The notes: generated from the letters alone by a model not told the origin. Positions 24,138-34,540 are shown, numbered from the stretch's first letter. The stretch is 35,612 nucleotides of DNA from Pseudomonadota bacterium (GCA_018901125.1 JAHIFE010000123.1:1-35612); one strand, 5' to 3'. Numbers and translations: made by a program.

Positions 24138-24887
24138 TTATTTTGATGATCTGAATTTATACCGGCAAATTTCTTTTACACTGGCATTAGATGCCTTGTC
24201 TGTTTCAATCACAAATACTTTGAGCAACTTAATTTTGTTTTTTCCAGCCTTATCAAGCGGCCATTGATCAGCGCTCCAACGGTCAAAATATGTTTTGTTT
24301 TTATAAATAAAAACGTCATACATTGAATACTCCCATCCTTCTGATAAAGGGCCATTTTTCATATATCTGGAATTCTGCATAAGTGGCTTGCTTTTAACAA
24401 TATTTATATCGTTCAGATCATCATTTAGAACTAGAAGTAACGCACCATAATGCTTACCGCTTGTGCAACCTTCTTCTGCATATTTTACTACATCATTTAC
24501 CGTCCCATCATTTAAAATATATAGTTGCGATAATTTAATAGATACATATTTATCTTTGATACGCGATTTTATATACTCTTCCCATCCCTCCAAATTGTCA
24601 GAAGTAACATCAAAATTATCTAAAAATAATTCAATCTTTTTTAATAATTCCACATTATTCTGCAAATCCATTTCTTCCCATTCCGGCTTTTTTAAATCAG
24701 TAAATTTAGGATTAATCTTTCTTTCACAAGCCATATTATAAAGATTACCCGGGTTGAATGAATTCAAATTCTTTCCATATGCTTCGCATACTTCACATCC
24801 TTTACCTTTCACCAGCACATACTCTCCCGCAAAACAAACTTGAGATATAAAAACCGATATCAAAACAATCAATATTATTTTCTTCAT
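24138..24887 (-). CDS. Secreted protein with an N-terminal CxxC, unknown function
   Basis: This 249-residue protein has a signal peptide (1-20, ending QVCFA) and a good ribosome site (GGAGGA). The mature N-terminus carries CEVCEAYGKNLNSF (33-46), with a CxxC that could bind metal or form a disulfide. The remainder is rich in Lys, Asp and aromatic residues with no recognised domain. It is the first of a run of minus-strand genes for small exported proteins (24887 to 23121). Upstream, 24888-25032, is a 145-base gap that contains an isolated MITE end. Confidence 0.7.
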   Translation of the reverse strand: MKKIILIVLISVFISQVCFAGEYVLVKGKGCEVCEAYGKNLNSFNPGNLYNMACERKINPKFTDLKKPEWEEMDLQNNVELLKKIELFLDNFDVTSDNLEGWEEYIKSRIKDKYVSIKLSQLYILNDGTVNDVVKYAEEGCTSGKHYGALLLVLNDDLNDINIVKSKPLMQNSRYMKNGPLSEGWEYSMYDVFIYKNKTYFDRWSADQWPLDKAGKNKIKLLKVFVIETDKASNASVKEICRYKFRSSK

Positions 24888-24963
24888 GCTGTCCTCCGTA
24901 GGTTTTCTTGGGTAGAAATCAAATATGGCGGTTTTTGTGTTTAAAAAACAATTAAATGGTGTA

Positions 24964-24987
24964 TTAATTCCAAATGCGGTTACCCTG
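24964..24987. repeat. Solo end of the 10-bp-duplication MITE family
   Basis: ATTAATTCCAAATGCGGTTA followed by CCCTG matches the right end of the elements at 16522-16734 and 33921-34361. I found no matching left end nearby beyond a possible worn GGGTAGAAAT at about 24911, so this is a remnant. Confidence 0.75.
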
Positions 24988-25032
24988 TACTTAACACAGT
25001 TTCCCGGAATTATTTACATACCCAATTTCAGA

Positions 25033-27216
25033 CTAATAAACCTTGTACTCAATTTCCTCGGTAACAATCGGCCGAATACTACCATTTAAGGTAATCTCGG
25101 CTCTTGTTGTGAACTCACCTCTTGAAACCTTCCAGTTGTATGTAAGCTTATCTGTTGTCGCTACCAATTTATTATTGATAAACCACTTAACATTTTTTAT
25201 GTCAGCTGTATCGGTAAGAGCAAATTCAAAATATTCATATTCATCGGGAATTCTGGGATCCATTGCCAGCATCAAGCCTTTGCTTGGTTTACGGATACGA
25301 ACTTCCTGAGCTAAAGCAGCCATACCATCAGGCCCGGTTCCCGGAATAAACCATTCGTCTCTGGGCTCACAGTCAGCGCTTGCAGCTAACCCCGTTTCAA
25401 TGCATACTCTTTGCTTAACAAGGTTTTTGCTAAAATAGATTGGCCTGACTTCTCTGTTTCTGTTTAATTCATTAAATATTGAGCGAAGGGCAACAGCTGG
25501 GCCTGATGAACCGGTTACCTCATTCATCCCGGAGTAATCCAGATTACCGACCCAGATTCCAACTGTATACCTGTCATTAAAGCCAAGCGCCCAGGCATCT
25601 CTGTAATCACTTGATGTGCCTGTTTTCACAGCTGTCTGGTATGGTAAATTTAAGATTGAATCCCAGCCGAATTCTTTTTCCCTTGCACCGGGATCAGAAA
25701 TAATATCTGCGATCAAGCTTGCAATATCTTCCGACAATACTCTATGGCTTTCGTTTCTTAAATGTTCACCCTCAATAAATGATAATGGTTTAAAATCTCC
25801 CATCCTGGCCAATACCGTATATGCCTGAACCAGTTCAAACAGTGTCAGCTCGCCATTGCCTAAAGCTAAACCGTCTCCATAAACATTTGGGTGGCCTGAC
25901 AGACTTTCAATACCTAAATCATATAGAAAAGATAAAAATTCGTTTGGGCCGATGTATTGAATAGCTTTTACTGCCGGGATATTGAGTGAATTACCCAAAG
26001 CTTCCCGGAGCGAAATCAATCCATAGTGATCACGGCTGTAATTGTGATATGTATGCATGCCCAAACCAACGCTTTCTTCCAGTGGAGAGTCATCAAGCAT
26101 GGTGGCTGCTGTCCATCCTTTACGTATTGCATTGGCATACAGCAATGGCTTTAAGGCTGAGCCGGGCTGCCTCTGAGCCGTAACAGCATCGATTTTATTG
26201 AACTGCTTATCTTTTTTGCCCGCATAGCCTACAACCCATGAAATAATTTCATTCGTTTCATGATCCACAATCAGTAATGCTCCGTTTGTTACATGAAATT
26301 TTTTTAATCTTTCAAGTCTATTATCAAGAATCTTTTGTGCTTTTAACTGTAATTCCAGATCTATGGTTGTATGAATAAGACCGCTGTCAAGCATATCCGG
26401 GTTTAACCGGGATTGTGCGTAACCAATAAAATGCGATAAGTTGTATTCTATGCCAGCCTGATGCAATACCAACTCCTGTTTTGATATTTCTGCTGCTTTG
26501 GCAGAATCTATATTCAAACGGCGGATTAAATAATTTATAGATTTGTCAAGTTTGGAAACCTGTCTTTGCGGGTCAAGCCATTTAGGAGATCTTACCAATA
26601 CGGCTAAGGCAAGCATTTCTTTTTTATTTAACGTTGAGATATCACGATCGAAATAATAACTTGCAGCCTGGGCAATTCCCCGGCGCCTTGCTTTATATGG
26701 AACCTGATTCAGATAAAATTCGAGTATTTCAACTTTTGAAAACTTTTTTTCAAGAAGTAGCGCTTCAAAGCCTTCAAGCCATCTCGACCAAAATGATCTG
26801 GGCCTTGGGTGAAGCATCCTGACGACCTGTTCAGAGATTGTACTGGCCCCCCTGACTACTTCACCCGCTATAATATTCTGCCTGACTGCACCCAATCGGG
26901 CCAACCAGTCAACTCCGCCATGAGTATAGAACCTTTTATCTTCAGATATAATAAAGGCATTTTGCAAGAATTCCGGGATCTCGTGAATTTTTACAAAATC
27001 ATAGATATTCCATTGGTTGTCATACGTCACATTCAAACGCTTGCCATAACGATCGAGATAGGTATTTTTTTTTGTAACCGAAATATATGTCAACAAATCA
27101 TCTGGTATTGGTTTAATAGAAATGATTGTGGCGCCACAGAGTGCCGCCACAATCAAGGCACAAACCACAAGTACTGTTTTCTTATTAAACAGACCGGAAA
27201 TATTTAAAGATGGCAT
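25033..27216 (-). CDS. pbpC: Penicillin-binding protein 1C
   Basis: This 727-residue bifunctional peptidoglycan synthase has a membrane anchor at 13-33. The glycosyltransferase domain (about 65-240) has the catalytic Glu92 in SEDKRFYTHGG and the second motif GASTISEQ (123-130). The transpeptidase domain (about 300-570) has the active serine in SALK (353-356), SLN (410-412) and KTGTS (531-535). A C-terminal BiPBP_C beta domain (about 640-725) identifies the 1C class. It overlaps the stop of the alpha-2-macroglobulin gene by one base (TAATG), so the two are translationally coupled. That pairing is a well-known feature of bacterial alpha-2-macroglobulins, thought to defend the periplasm while PbpC repairs the wall. 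All active-site motifs are intact. Confidence 0.95.
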   Translation of the reverse strand: MPSLNISGLFNKKTVLVVCALIVAALCGATIISIKPIPDDLLTYISVTKKNTYLDRYGKRLNVTYDNQWNIYDFVKIHEIPEFLQNAFIISEDKRFYTHGGVDWLARLGAVRQNIIAGEVVRGASTISEQVVRMLHPRPRSFWSRWLEGFEALLLEKKFSKVEILEFYLNQVPYKARRRGIAQAASYYFDRDISTLNKKEMLALAVLVRSPKWLDPQRQVSKLDKSINYLIRRLNIDSAKAAEISKQELVLHQAGIEYNLSHFIGYAQSRLNPDMLDSGLIHTTIDLELQLKAQKILDNRLERLKKFHVTNGALLIVDHETNEIISWVVGYAGKKDKQFNKIDAVTAQRQPGSALKPLLYANAIRKGWTAATMLDDSPLEESVGLGMHTYHNYSRDHYGLISLREALGNSLNIPAVKAIQYIGPNEFLSFLYDLGIESLSGHPNVYGDGLALGNGELTLFELVQAYTVLARMGDFKPLSFIEGEHLRNESHRVLSEDIASLIADIISDPGAREKEFGWDSILNLPYQTAVKTGTSSDYRDAWALGFNDRYTVGIWVGNLDYSGMNEVTGSSGPAVALRSIFNELNRNREVRPIYFSKNLVKQRVCIETGLAASADCEPRDEWFIPGTGPDGMAALAQEVRIRKPSKGLMLAMDPRIPDEYEYFEFALTDTADIKNVKWFINNKLVATTDKLTYNWKVSRGEFTTRAEITLNGSIRPIVTEEIEYKVY

Positions 27217-30200
27217 TATTCACCCACATTTAATGTTGCCGGTAACCCTTTGCCATAAACATCAGGATCATACATCTCTTCTGCATGTACCGGCATTACA
27301 CTAAATTTGCCTTCGGCTATCGCTTGCGCTGTATAGGACAAATGATAGTTTCCGGCAGGCAAATAATCCGCAAAAAATCTCGCCGAATCATGTCTTAGCT
27401 CTTTATGATAAAAACTCCAGAAATACCGTCCGTAATAAGACCAGTTTGAAAAGTTATAAAACCAGGAACCTTCTGCTGCTTTAAAACTGCCCTTATCCGC
27501 ATCAACCGAAGATGCCGTGGCAAGGTCGGTATTAACAGGCTCAAGACCGCCCGGTATGGGATCATTGACTACAACAAAATGCCTGGCAGTGGGCACGGAA
27601 ATAAAGAGGTCAACCTTAACCAGGTCTCCCCTCTTAATGCCCATTGGGCTTTTTAAAAGAACAAGCTTGCCTTCACGCTCTACTGAATATTCTCTGCGGA
27701 TTTCAATGCCTGAATTAATTCTGGCTGCATTATCTTCCTTTAAATCATAGGAAATTCTTGCAGAGTAATACAGCCGTCCTTTACCTTCTTTCTTTATATC
27801 AAGTTTTGCAGAGCGCCCGGGGTCGTCTTCTCGAATCGGCCGATTTATTGTTACCATCGGATCAGTTTTTGAAGAAAAGGAAGTATCACCTATTTTTTCA
27901 CCATCAAAGCTGACAGAAACCTTCATGGCAGGATCATCTTTCTCATACAAGTTTGAATAATCAATAAGAGCGTTTAAGCAAAAAACATTTTCCTGGGTAT
28001 TTTCCCAATGATCCCTGTTTCCCCGGCTTTGCGTAATACTTCTCACAAGCTTGAACGGGATATCGCCAATAGCCGAACTTTGGCCAGATTGCACCTGTGC
28101 GCTTAAAAGGCCGGATAGAACAGCACAATTAGATCTCAAAGGTGTTGCAAGAACATATTTGTAGCTATCATCCCAGGGCTCATTAAACTGGAATTTTCCT
28201 CCGGTTTGACTTGCATGCCCCAGAATGGAGTTAACAGTCGCCCGGATTGCCTCTTCCGAAACACCAGTGGTTTTTATTGCTGCCTGCAAAAAGTGAGATT
28301 TTCCGAAAAGATCCATTTCAGGAACATGTGATTCATATCTTTTTATGTCATCAGCAGATATTTTTCCTGTTTCAGATAGCGCTGCCAAAGCAACTGCCCG
28401 AACTGTGGAAGACATGCCTTTACTATAAAAAGTTGGAAATTCATCCCGACGCAAAAGATTCAATAAGTACTCATGCAACCTTTCTTCTACATTCTCAGGA
28501 ATCGTATAGCCGCTTCTTCGCAGCCAGTTAAAAGCAGTTGCAGTATAGGCCGAAAGATACGGGCTTACATATAGGTTAGATGGAATCCAATACACCATTC
28601 CGCCATTTGGAGCCTGATAATTGGCTGCTGAATTCAGGGCATTCTCGATATCTTTTTTCGGCTCCGGCCATTTCGTTTTTTCATTCAGGTATTCTTTTAA
28701 TTCTATATATGAATTGGCGACAACAGCTTTTGTTAATCTTTGCTCCCAACAGTCATAAGGATATTCTTTAATGTATTTAAAAGCTCCGTCAAGATTTCCT
28801 ATAACGGAAGCAGATAAAACTGCGCCAATAGATCCCACGTCGGTATATATGCCTTCGGGAACTTTCACAGACTCGCTTACGCCATCGGATACTATTGTGC
28901 CGTAAGTCGAAGCCGTTTCGAGCGAACGTCTCTTGTTTACCGGCACAGAATGCTCCAGCGCATCGGCATCAAGCTTATCACCGGCTCTGACAATAAACTT
29001 CAAATTTCCGTTTCCTTTTGTTAAGATTGGCAACCAGATATTTTCTCTTTTATATGGTGCAATTTTTATGTCATATACAAATGCTTTCTTTGAACCTTTT
29101 GCCAGGGGTCCATCAACGGAAATATTGACCTTAAGATTTCGCAATTTATCAGTCCGGTTCATTACATTAAAACCGGCCTTAAATTCATCTCCTTCGATTA
29201 CTTGATTTGGCATAACAGGACGAATTTCTGTTGGGCGGTTAACTTTAATGTTTGCATCGCCAAGTCCCATCCGATCATCTTTTGTAACTGCAAGAGCCAA
29301 AATTCGCCAACCGGTAAGATTGTCCGGAACCTCAAACTCAATTGTAGCCATTCCATTGCTATCAGGTTTAATTGAGGGGTTCCAATAGCTGACAAATTTG
29401 AACATGTTTCTAAGTTCTGAGTATGCGGTTTCTCCACCACCACCACCACCGGAATTAGCACCCTTTTTCTCAAACTTCTGCCTGCCAACCAAACGACTGA
29501 TCAGACTGTAGTTATTTACATCCAGATCATCCAGACGGTTAAACCCTGCGTAAGGGTCATAATAATTGTCACCGCTGCGATTAAGCGCCAATACAGACTC
29601 ATCAACTACAGCAACAGCTATTTCAAAACGTTCATTGCTTTTTAATTTTTTCTTATTTATCTGAATCTTTGCCTTAACCTTTTCACGAGGCTTGTATGTG
29701 TTCTTGTCAGTACTTACATTGATTTCAATTTCTTTATAGGGATCAGCAACTTTTGCACTAACATAACCCATACGATAGCTTGGCTTTCCTAAATCCACCT
29801 TATCCGGGCCAAGAGGCTTATCAACACGGGGAGAGATTGCTACTACCGACAAATAGAAACCGGGCAGGTAATCAGGCTTTATCGGCACTTTTATAACAGG
29901 AGTACTTGTTTCCAATGTTTCAATCCAGCTATCCAAAATCCCATAACGCTCAATGGTTACCAGAGCTTTTGCACCGGGAAATGGATTTTTAATTAAATAT
30001 CTGGCTGTATCTCCAATCTTGTATTTAGTTTGTTCGGGGATTATCTGCAAAGTTGCATCATTGGTCTGATCCCAAACAACGCTGCCTTTACCAATAACCC
30101 AGGCGTCAATAACAGTTTTATGTTCTCTATTCTTTTCATCTTTTATGGTTGCAACAAACTGATAATAGCCTGGGTGTTTTGGTACAAATTCACAAATACT

Positions 30201-33107
30201 TGCTCCTTTATCACTTTTTAAGCTGCAACTGGTTTCCTCAACCCACTCCATAATGTTTTGGGTTAAATATGCATTTCCCGGACCTTTTACCCGCGATGCC
30301 TTGTATTCACGATGATTAATCGCAATCGAAATATCCACGCCAGGAACCAATTTGCCAGATTGATTAACAACAAGCGCTTCAAGCTTTGCAGGCTTGTCTC
30401 TTTCATACAACCAACTGGTATTACGTAATCCTACAAATCTGTTTCTGCCGGCATAATTCGCTTTTGTTGAAGAAGCTACAAATTTTCCCCTTTCATCCTT
30501 TACAGCAGACTCAACCACAACAGAGCCATAATAAATATCTGTTTCAGGCAGGGTAAATGCTTCAATATATTGCCCATAATCGTCAAGCTTTCCTCTAATA
30601 TCGAGCAGATTACTTTGCTCTGTATCCAAATATTTTCCACTGCTGCTTCCAAAAGTAAAGCCGGATGCTACGGGATTATCGGTTATGAAAGGTTCTTGAT
30701 TTAATTTTGCAGTTAATCGGACTTCCGCTTCGGTAAAGGGCCCACCCGAATGTAATGTAGCAATTGTTGTTATTTCAACCTGATCATTTGCTTTAAACAG
30801 CTCCCCGTTTAGCTCGGTTTTTACATTAAACGGTGCTGGAGTAAAGTCACTTACCAATACAGACATCGGAGACCAGGCATAACTATTGTAGTTTTCTTCC
30901 TGACCTTTAACCGGCATAAGCTTGAATTGATACCACCCTACAGCCCCCTGTTCAGGAACTTTAAAATCTCCATCAAAAGACCCAAATTCATTTAAGATTA
31001 CATCTTTTATTTCATAGATTATTTTATTTTGTGGATCAAAAACCTGTAATTGATAGCCTTCTTTCTTCGGCGATACCCATTTCTTGTTACTTTGCTCTCG
31101 AACATAAATTATAAACTGAATAGTATCTCCCAGTTTGTAGATGCCTTGTGCTGTGGTACCCCACGCATGAGTATGGCCTCCTTGTCTTTGTAATCTGGGA
31201 TACACGTCACTGCCAGTTATGGAAAAAGGGCTATTAAGCGGAAGAACAGCGATATCGCCCTTATGTTCAATTTTTACAAAAAAACACGGCCTATCAGCTC
31301 TCCATCCGCCATAAATAATTTTCAGATCAGGATCAATCTCAGCCAGGCCGGGCAACTCAGCCAGACCGTTTACATTTGTAGTTGCTGATATTTTCAGGTT
31401 CTCAAGCTCCGACAAATTTTCGTAAGAACCCTTGTGCAAAGTTACCCTGGCACCTTTTACCGGTTTTCCACTTTCAAATGTGGTAACCCATACCAGTGAA
31501 TTGAAATGACCTGCCTTAAAGTGCACCTGATAAGGAGTTACCTGGGCTAATATTTGGGGGTCGCCATACCACACCGGAGGCTTGGGGTCGGGATGCACTC
31601 TACCAAAAAGAATGCCGGTATCATCACCTATAAGTTTTTTTACACCCAGGGGAATAGCATAGGAAATATCCTCAACTTTCCGGACCGCAATTTCTGCCGT
31701 GAGATCTTTGCCTTTACTTGTGTCTCCCAGTTTGTTGTAAGTAACTATGACTTTGTTTAAATTTGTTACATACAAGGGGACATCACTTTCTACACCTTTT
31801 TCCAGAACTGCATAATCATGATTTAGTTTAATATTAGGTTCACGATGATCCGTGAAAAAATCAAAATCTGCTTTATTTTTCAGTTTACGCCCGAATTCAT
31901 CCTTTATGTTTTTAATATCAATTTTAACTGTGTATTTTTGATAGGCCTTTAATAATTCCGGCAACCATACCTGATAATTTCGTCCGGTCCGATGCGGCGA
32001 AGACAAATGAGTCCAGTCATGGGTATTTTCCCAAGGGTCATAATCCTTACGCCCGCCATCTAATCTTGGCGAAAAATCCACATGATTTTTTACCATGGAA
32101 TTCTTGACCGGAGAAGAAAACAACAATGCAACAGGACTTAACGGCGCGCACTTTTTTATAAACGATTGATCTTCTTTTGACTGGATAAGAGTTTCTAAAG
32201 CAATATCTTCAGCTAAACGTTCCCCTTTCGGTGTACAACGTAAGCCGATAAATTTAAATTCAGGATATGTTTCAAAACTAACTATTGTACGATTTTCTAT
32301 ACCGGATTCACCGCCCTCACTTGATACCAAGCCGGGATTAACATCAAACCAGATTGTACTGTTAAGGGGTAATTCTTTTTTGGGTTCAACCACCCAGACA
32401 CTACGCGCTTGTTCTCCGTCTTTATTTGTAAGCTTATCATTTACCATGCTGTGGTCATCAGCGTTATCGTCTTCATTAGTGATCATCATCCACCACGGCT
32501 GCTCTCTTTGCATATCATCAGGATAAACAACAACCCCGACAGCAGCGCTGTCCTTTACTTCTCTTGCCGTCATAGTCAAGGATTTTTCAACTGAAGTCTT
32601 GGTAACAGGTTGATTAAAGGAAACTTGAATTAAAGGAGTCCCCGGAGATAACCAATTAACAAATTGCGTATAAGTTACTTTAGGACGAGCAGTAATAAAG
32701 GAATGAGTAACTTCATCTTTTAGCACTGCTCCGGTTTCGGTTTTTATTCCCGGCTTTATTATTACTTCATATTGTGTAGCCTGCTTCATCTTGTCTTCTT
32801 CACGAAGCTGGCATGCCAAAGCACTGGTATTTAACCAACGCCACTCACAATTTAATTTCGGCCGAATGGTTACAGGAATATCTTTGGAATCCCGCTCCAT
32901 CCTTCCAATAGGCGCTACAGGCCTGTCGAATTGGAATACCACTTGCTGCCCTGCAGGCACATCATTGCCTTCCGGTGTGATTCTTAATATTTTTAGTTCA
33001 TTATCACTTGGATTATTTGAGGAATCAAAACTTGGATCAACGGCCCATGCATAATTAAATGTACATAAGAGAATTAACAGCGCTACTGCATTGATTACTT
33101 TTTTCAT
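27216..33107 (-). CDS. yfhM: Bacterial alpha-2-macroglobulin with thioester
   Basis: This 1963-residue periplasmic protease trap has a signal peptide (1-22, ending NYAWA) with no lipobox cysteine, unlike the lipoprotein YfhM of E. coli, so it may be free in the periplasm. MG-type beta domains fill most of the length. A Gly run (SGGGGGGE, near 1220) lies about 235 residues before the thioester motif CWEQ (Cys1453, Gln1456), where a protease-sensitive bait region would be expected. The complement-like domain following the thioester is complete, and the C-terminal domain ends in LPATLNVGE. On proteolysis the thioester is exposed and covalently traps the protease. It is longer than the E. coli protein. 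It is first in the operon with pbpC; the gap before it (33108-33409) holds no gene and no promoter I can name with confidence. Confidence 0.94.
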   Translation of the reverse strand: MKKVINAVALLILLCTFNYAWAVDPSFDSSNNPSDNELKILRITPEGNDVPAGQQVVFQFDRPVAPIGRMERDSKDIPVTIRPKLNCEWRWLNTSALACQLREEDKMKQATQYEVIIKPGIKTETGAVLKDEVTHSFITARPKVTYTQFVNWLSPGTPLIQVSFNQPVTKTSVEKSLTMTAREVKDSAAVGVVVYPDDMQREQPWWMMITNEDDNADDHSMVNDKLTNKDGEQARSVWVVEPKKELPLNSTIWFDVNPGLVSSEGGESGIENRTIVSFETYPEFKFIGLRCTPKGERLAEDIALETLIQSKEDQSFIKKCAPLSPVALLFSSPVKNSMVKNHVDFSPRLDGGRKDYDPWENTHDWTHLSSPHRTGRNYQVWLPELLKAYQKYTVKIDIKNIKDEFGRKLKNKADFDFFTDHREPNIKLNHDYAVLEKGVESDVPLYVTNLNKVIVTYNKLGDTSKGKDLTAEIAVRKVEDISYAIPLGVKKLIGDDTGILFGRVHPDPKPPVWYGDPQILAQVTPYQVHFKAGHFNSLVWVTTFESGKPVKGARVTLHKGSYENLSELENLKISATTNVNGLAELPGLAEIDPDLKIIYGGWRADRPCFFVKIEHKGDIAVLPLNSPFSITGSDVYPRLQRQGGHTHAWGTTAQGIYKLGDTIQFIIYVREQSNKKWVSPKKEGYQLQVFDPQNKIIYEIKDVILNEFGSFDGDFKVPEQGAVGWYQFKLMPVKGQEENYNSYAWSPMSVLVSDFTPAPFNVKTELNGELFKANDQVEITTIATLHSGGPFTEAEVRLTAKLNQEPFITDNPVASGFTFGSSSGKYLDTEQSNLLDIRGKLDDYGQYIEAFTLPETDIYYGSVVVESAVKDERGKFVASSTKANYAGRNRFVGLRNTSWLYERDKPAKLEALVVNQSGKLVPGVDISIAINHREYKASRVKGPGNAYLTQNIMEWVEETSCSLKSDKGASICEFVPKHPGYYQFVATIKDEKNREHKTVIDAWVIGKGSVVWDQTNDATLQIIPEQTKYKIGDTARYLIKNPFPGAKALVTIERYGILDSWIETLETSTPVIKVPIKPDYLPGFYLSVVAISPRVDKPLGPDKVDLGKPSYRMGYVSAKVADPYKEIEINVSTDKNTYKPREKVKAKIQINKKKLKSNERFEIAVAVVDESVLALNRSGDNYYDPYAGFNRLDDLDVNNYSLISRLVGRQKFEKKGANSGGGGGGETAYSELRNMFKFVSYWNPSIKPDSNGMATIEFEVPDNLTGWRILALAVTKDDRMGLGDANIKVNRPTEIRPVMPNQVIEGDEFKAGFNVMNRTDKLRNLKVNISVDGPLAKGSKKAFVYDIKIAPYKRENIWLPILTKGNGNLKFIVRAGDKLDADALEHSVPVNKRRSLETASTYGTIVSDGVSESVKVPEGIYTDVGSIGAVLSASVIGNLDGAFKYIKEYPYDCWEQRLTKAVVANSYIELKEYLNEKTKWPEPKKDIENALNSAANYQAPNGGMVYWIPSNLYVSPYLSAYTATAFNWLRRSGYTIPENVEERLHEYLLNLLRRDEFPTFYSKGMSSTVRAVALAALSETGKISADDIKRYESHVPEMDLFGKSHFLQAAIKTTGVSEEAIRATVNSILGHASQTGGKFQFNEPWDDSYKYVLATPLRSNCAVLSGLLSAQVQSGQSSAIGDIPFKLVRSITQSRGNRDHWENTQENVFCLNALIDYSNLYEKDDPAMKVSVSFDGEKIGDTSFSSKTDPMVTINRPIREDDPGRSAKLDIKKEGKGRLYYSARISYDLKEDNAARINSGIEIRREYSVEREGKLVLLKSPMGIKRGDLVKVDLFISVPTARHFVVVNDPIPGGLEPVNTDLATASSVDADKGSFKAAEGSWFYNFSNWSYYGRYFWSFYHKELRHDSARFFADYLPAGNYHLSYTAQAIAEGKFSVMPVHAEEMYDPDVYGKGLPATLNVGE

Positions 33108-33351
33108 TTTCTTTTTTACCCCCTAGCTAATTGAAACCCAAATAATTATTATCCGAGATAATTCTGGCAATCTCAGGGCAAATAAATGATGAAACGTGGT
33201 ATTTACTAGTATAAGAATCTATGATTGATATACGACATAAGCTTAACGGAATGGAGTAATTATATAAAAGCAATGCCATAGCGGAAATAAAATAATAAGA
33301 TGTGAACAGGCAAAGAAATGCCTCTTAAATAATTTCTAAAACCAATGGACC

Positions 33352-33403
33352 AATGTTTAGATGAGGTCTGGCTGGCCAGCTAACCAAGCCCCACCTAAAC
33401 ATT
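33352..33403 (-). terminator. Inverted repeat after the ABM-fold gene
   Basis: AATGTTTAG (33352-33360) pairs with CTAAACATT (33395-33403), extended inward with mismatches. It begins 7 bases beyond the 33410 stop, where a terminator is expected, but no T-tract follows on the minus strand, so the function is uncertain. Confidence 0.4.
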
Positions 33404-33409
33404 TTATCC

Positions 33410-33742
33410 CTAGGTAGATCCTAAAGAAGAATCTCCGGTTATCTTAAGGTGATGCTTACTATAGACAAATACTTCGTATTCGGTAGGCTCATCCAGCAAC
33501 TCTTCCAACTGGACCTCTATTTCTTTTCTGAGCTGATTTTCTTTCCAGTTCATCCAATCTTCCATACTCTGCCAAGTACCGATTACCAAAGTTCCTTGAG
33601 GATTGTTATAGTCGACCAAAGTCTCACCTGAGATATATCCCTGCTGATTCATCGCCATAGCACGGATTTTTCTGATCAGTACGAAAACATTCCTTAAATT
33701 ACCCTCTTTGATCTTCCTTCTCATGCAAACCTTAACAAGCAT
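33410..33742 (-). CDS. Antibiotic biosynthesis monooxygenase (ABM) fold protein
   Basis: This 110-residue protein shows the dimeric ferredoxin-like barrel of the ABM superfamily: MLVKVCMRRKIKEG as first strand, a helix with VLIRKIRAMAMNQQGYISGETLVDY, and TLVIGTWQSMEDWMNWKEN, where W-x-S-x-E-x-W-x-x-W is the family signature. Members act as small quinol monooxygenases or haem-degrading enzymes, and many have no known substrate. The ribosome site AAGGAGG lies before the ATG. It stands alone between the alpha-2-macroglobulin gene and a 1.4 kb gene-free stretch (33743-35185) that holds a composite MITE and the second sRNA module. Confidence 0.8.
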   Translation of the reverse strand: MLVKVCMRRKIKEGNLRNVFVLIRKIRAMAMNQQGYISGETLVDYNNPQGTLVIGTWQSMEDWMNWKENQLRKEIEVQLEELLDEPTEYEVFVYSKHHLKITGDSSLGST

Positions 33743-33910
33743 AATGACCTCCTTTATCCAAGTTGTTAGATGGTTCCATAATGCAACATAAGAATATGAA
33801 TCAAAATATGAATTCCCCTCTTTAAACTTTTCAGGTATTCTTGGCTTAAGAGCTCATAGATACATATATAGTATTTTATGTTCAAAACATTTTATTATCA
33901 AGATTATATT

Positions 33911-34371
33911 CTTGTGTTGCCAGGGTAACCGCATTTAGAAATAATGGTTTTGTACAAATATCATAGACCGTCATGCCGGACTTGATCCGGTATCCAGAAC
34001 CCATTAAAATTACTGGTTTCCGGCTTTCGCCGGAATGACGAATGTGGTTATCCTGCCGCAGCGGAAGTAATCGAATTTAACCGGGTTAAAAAATCATGGC
34101 AAGCGTGAGTTGCCGGGAGATTAAGGTAACCGCATTTGGAAATGACATAATCAACCCCCGCATAAAAAATAAATCGCAGTAAATTCCCCCTTAAAAAAGG
34201 GGGTTAGGGGGTTGTTCCGTATTTTATTACAACCCCCTTGATCCCCCTTTGCTAAGGGGGAATCTGAGAGAGGGAACGGGCATTTACCAATAACTCAACC
34301 AACTAATTACATTAGTTTATCTGTATATAGTTTTGGGTTAATTCCAAATGCGGTTATCCTGCTTGTGTTGC
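33911..34371. mobile_element. Composite MITE-like insertion bracketed by one 10-bp target duplication
   Basis: The direct repeat CTTGTGTTGC occurs at 33911-33920 and 34362-34371. Between them, the left end CAGGGTAACCGCATTTAGAA (33921-33940) and right end TTCCAAATGCGGTTATCCTG (34342-34361) form inverted ends of the same family as 16522-16734. Inside are two further ends: a right end AATGTGGTTATCCTG (34041-34055) and a left end AAGGTAACCGCATTTGGAAA (34133-34152). The first half carries the CATGCCGGACTTGATCCGG/CGCCGGAATGACG palindrome; the second half carries a different one (see 34184-34262). No reading frame is present. Confidence 0.82.
34184..34262. repeat. Inverted C-run/G-run repeat inside the composite MITE
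   Basis: TTCCCCCTTAAAAAAGGGGG and the following GGTTAGGGGGTTGT are mirrored by ACAACCCCCTTGATCCCCC and TTTGCTAAGGGGGAA. Repeats of this kind are scattered widely in deltaproteobacterial and other genomes. Here it is the interior of a mobile element. Confidence 0.8.
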
Positions 34372-34540
34372 GCCTTTAATAATACCATAAACCCATCTTA
34401 AGCTTTATGGAACCAAGGATTTTAATAAGCATTTCCAAACGTTTGCGATCTATCTTGCCAAGCAAGCAGGGTTGGACACATACGGTTAAGTTACAAATCC
34501 TGGAGAACGCCCAGTAATCATGAATAATATTCATAAACAG

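Noticed and set aside
33352-33403. Strong terminator serving the alpha-2-macroglobulin side
   Set aside because: The alpha-2-macroglobulin gene starts, not ends, near here, and no T-tract follows on the minus strand. It is kept only as a weak call for the ABM gene.
34390-34520. Possible tail of a lost gene (a frame ending VKLQILENAQ-TAA) just after the composite MITE
   Set aside because: It is short, has no start or recognisable motif, and other frames look equally open. A transposase remnant cannot be claimed.
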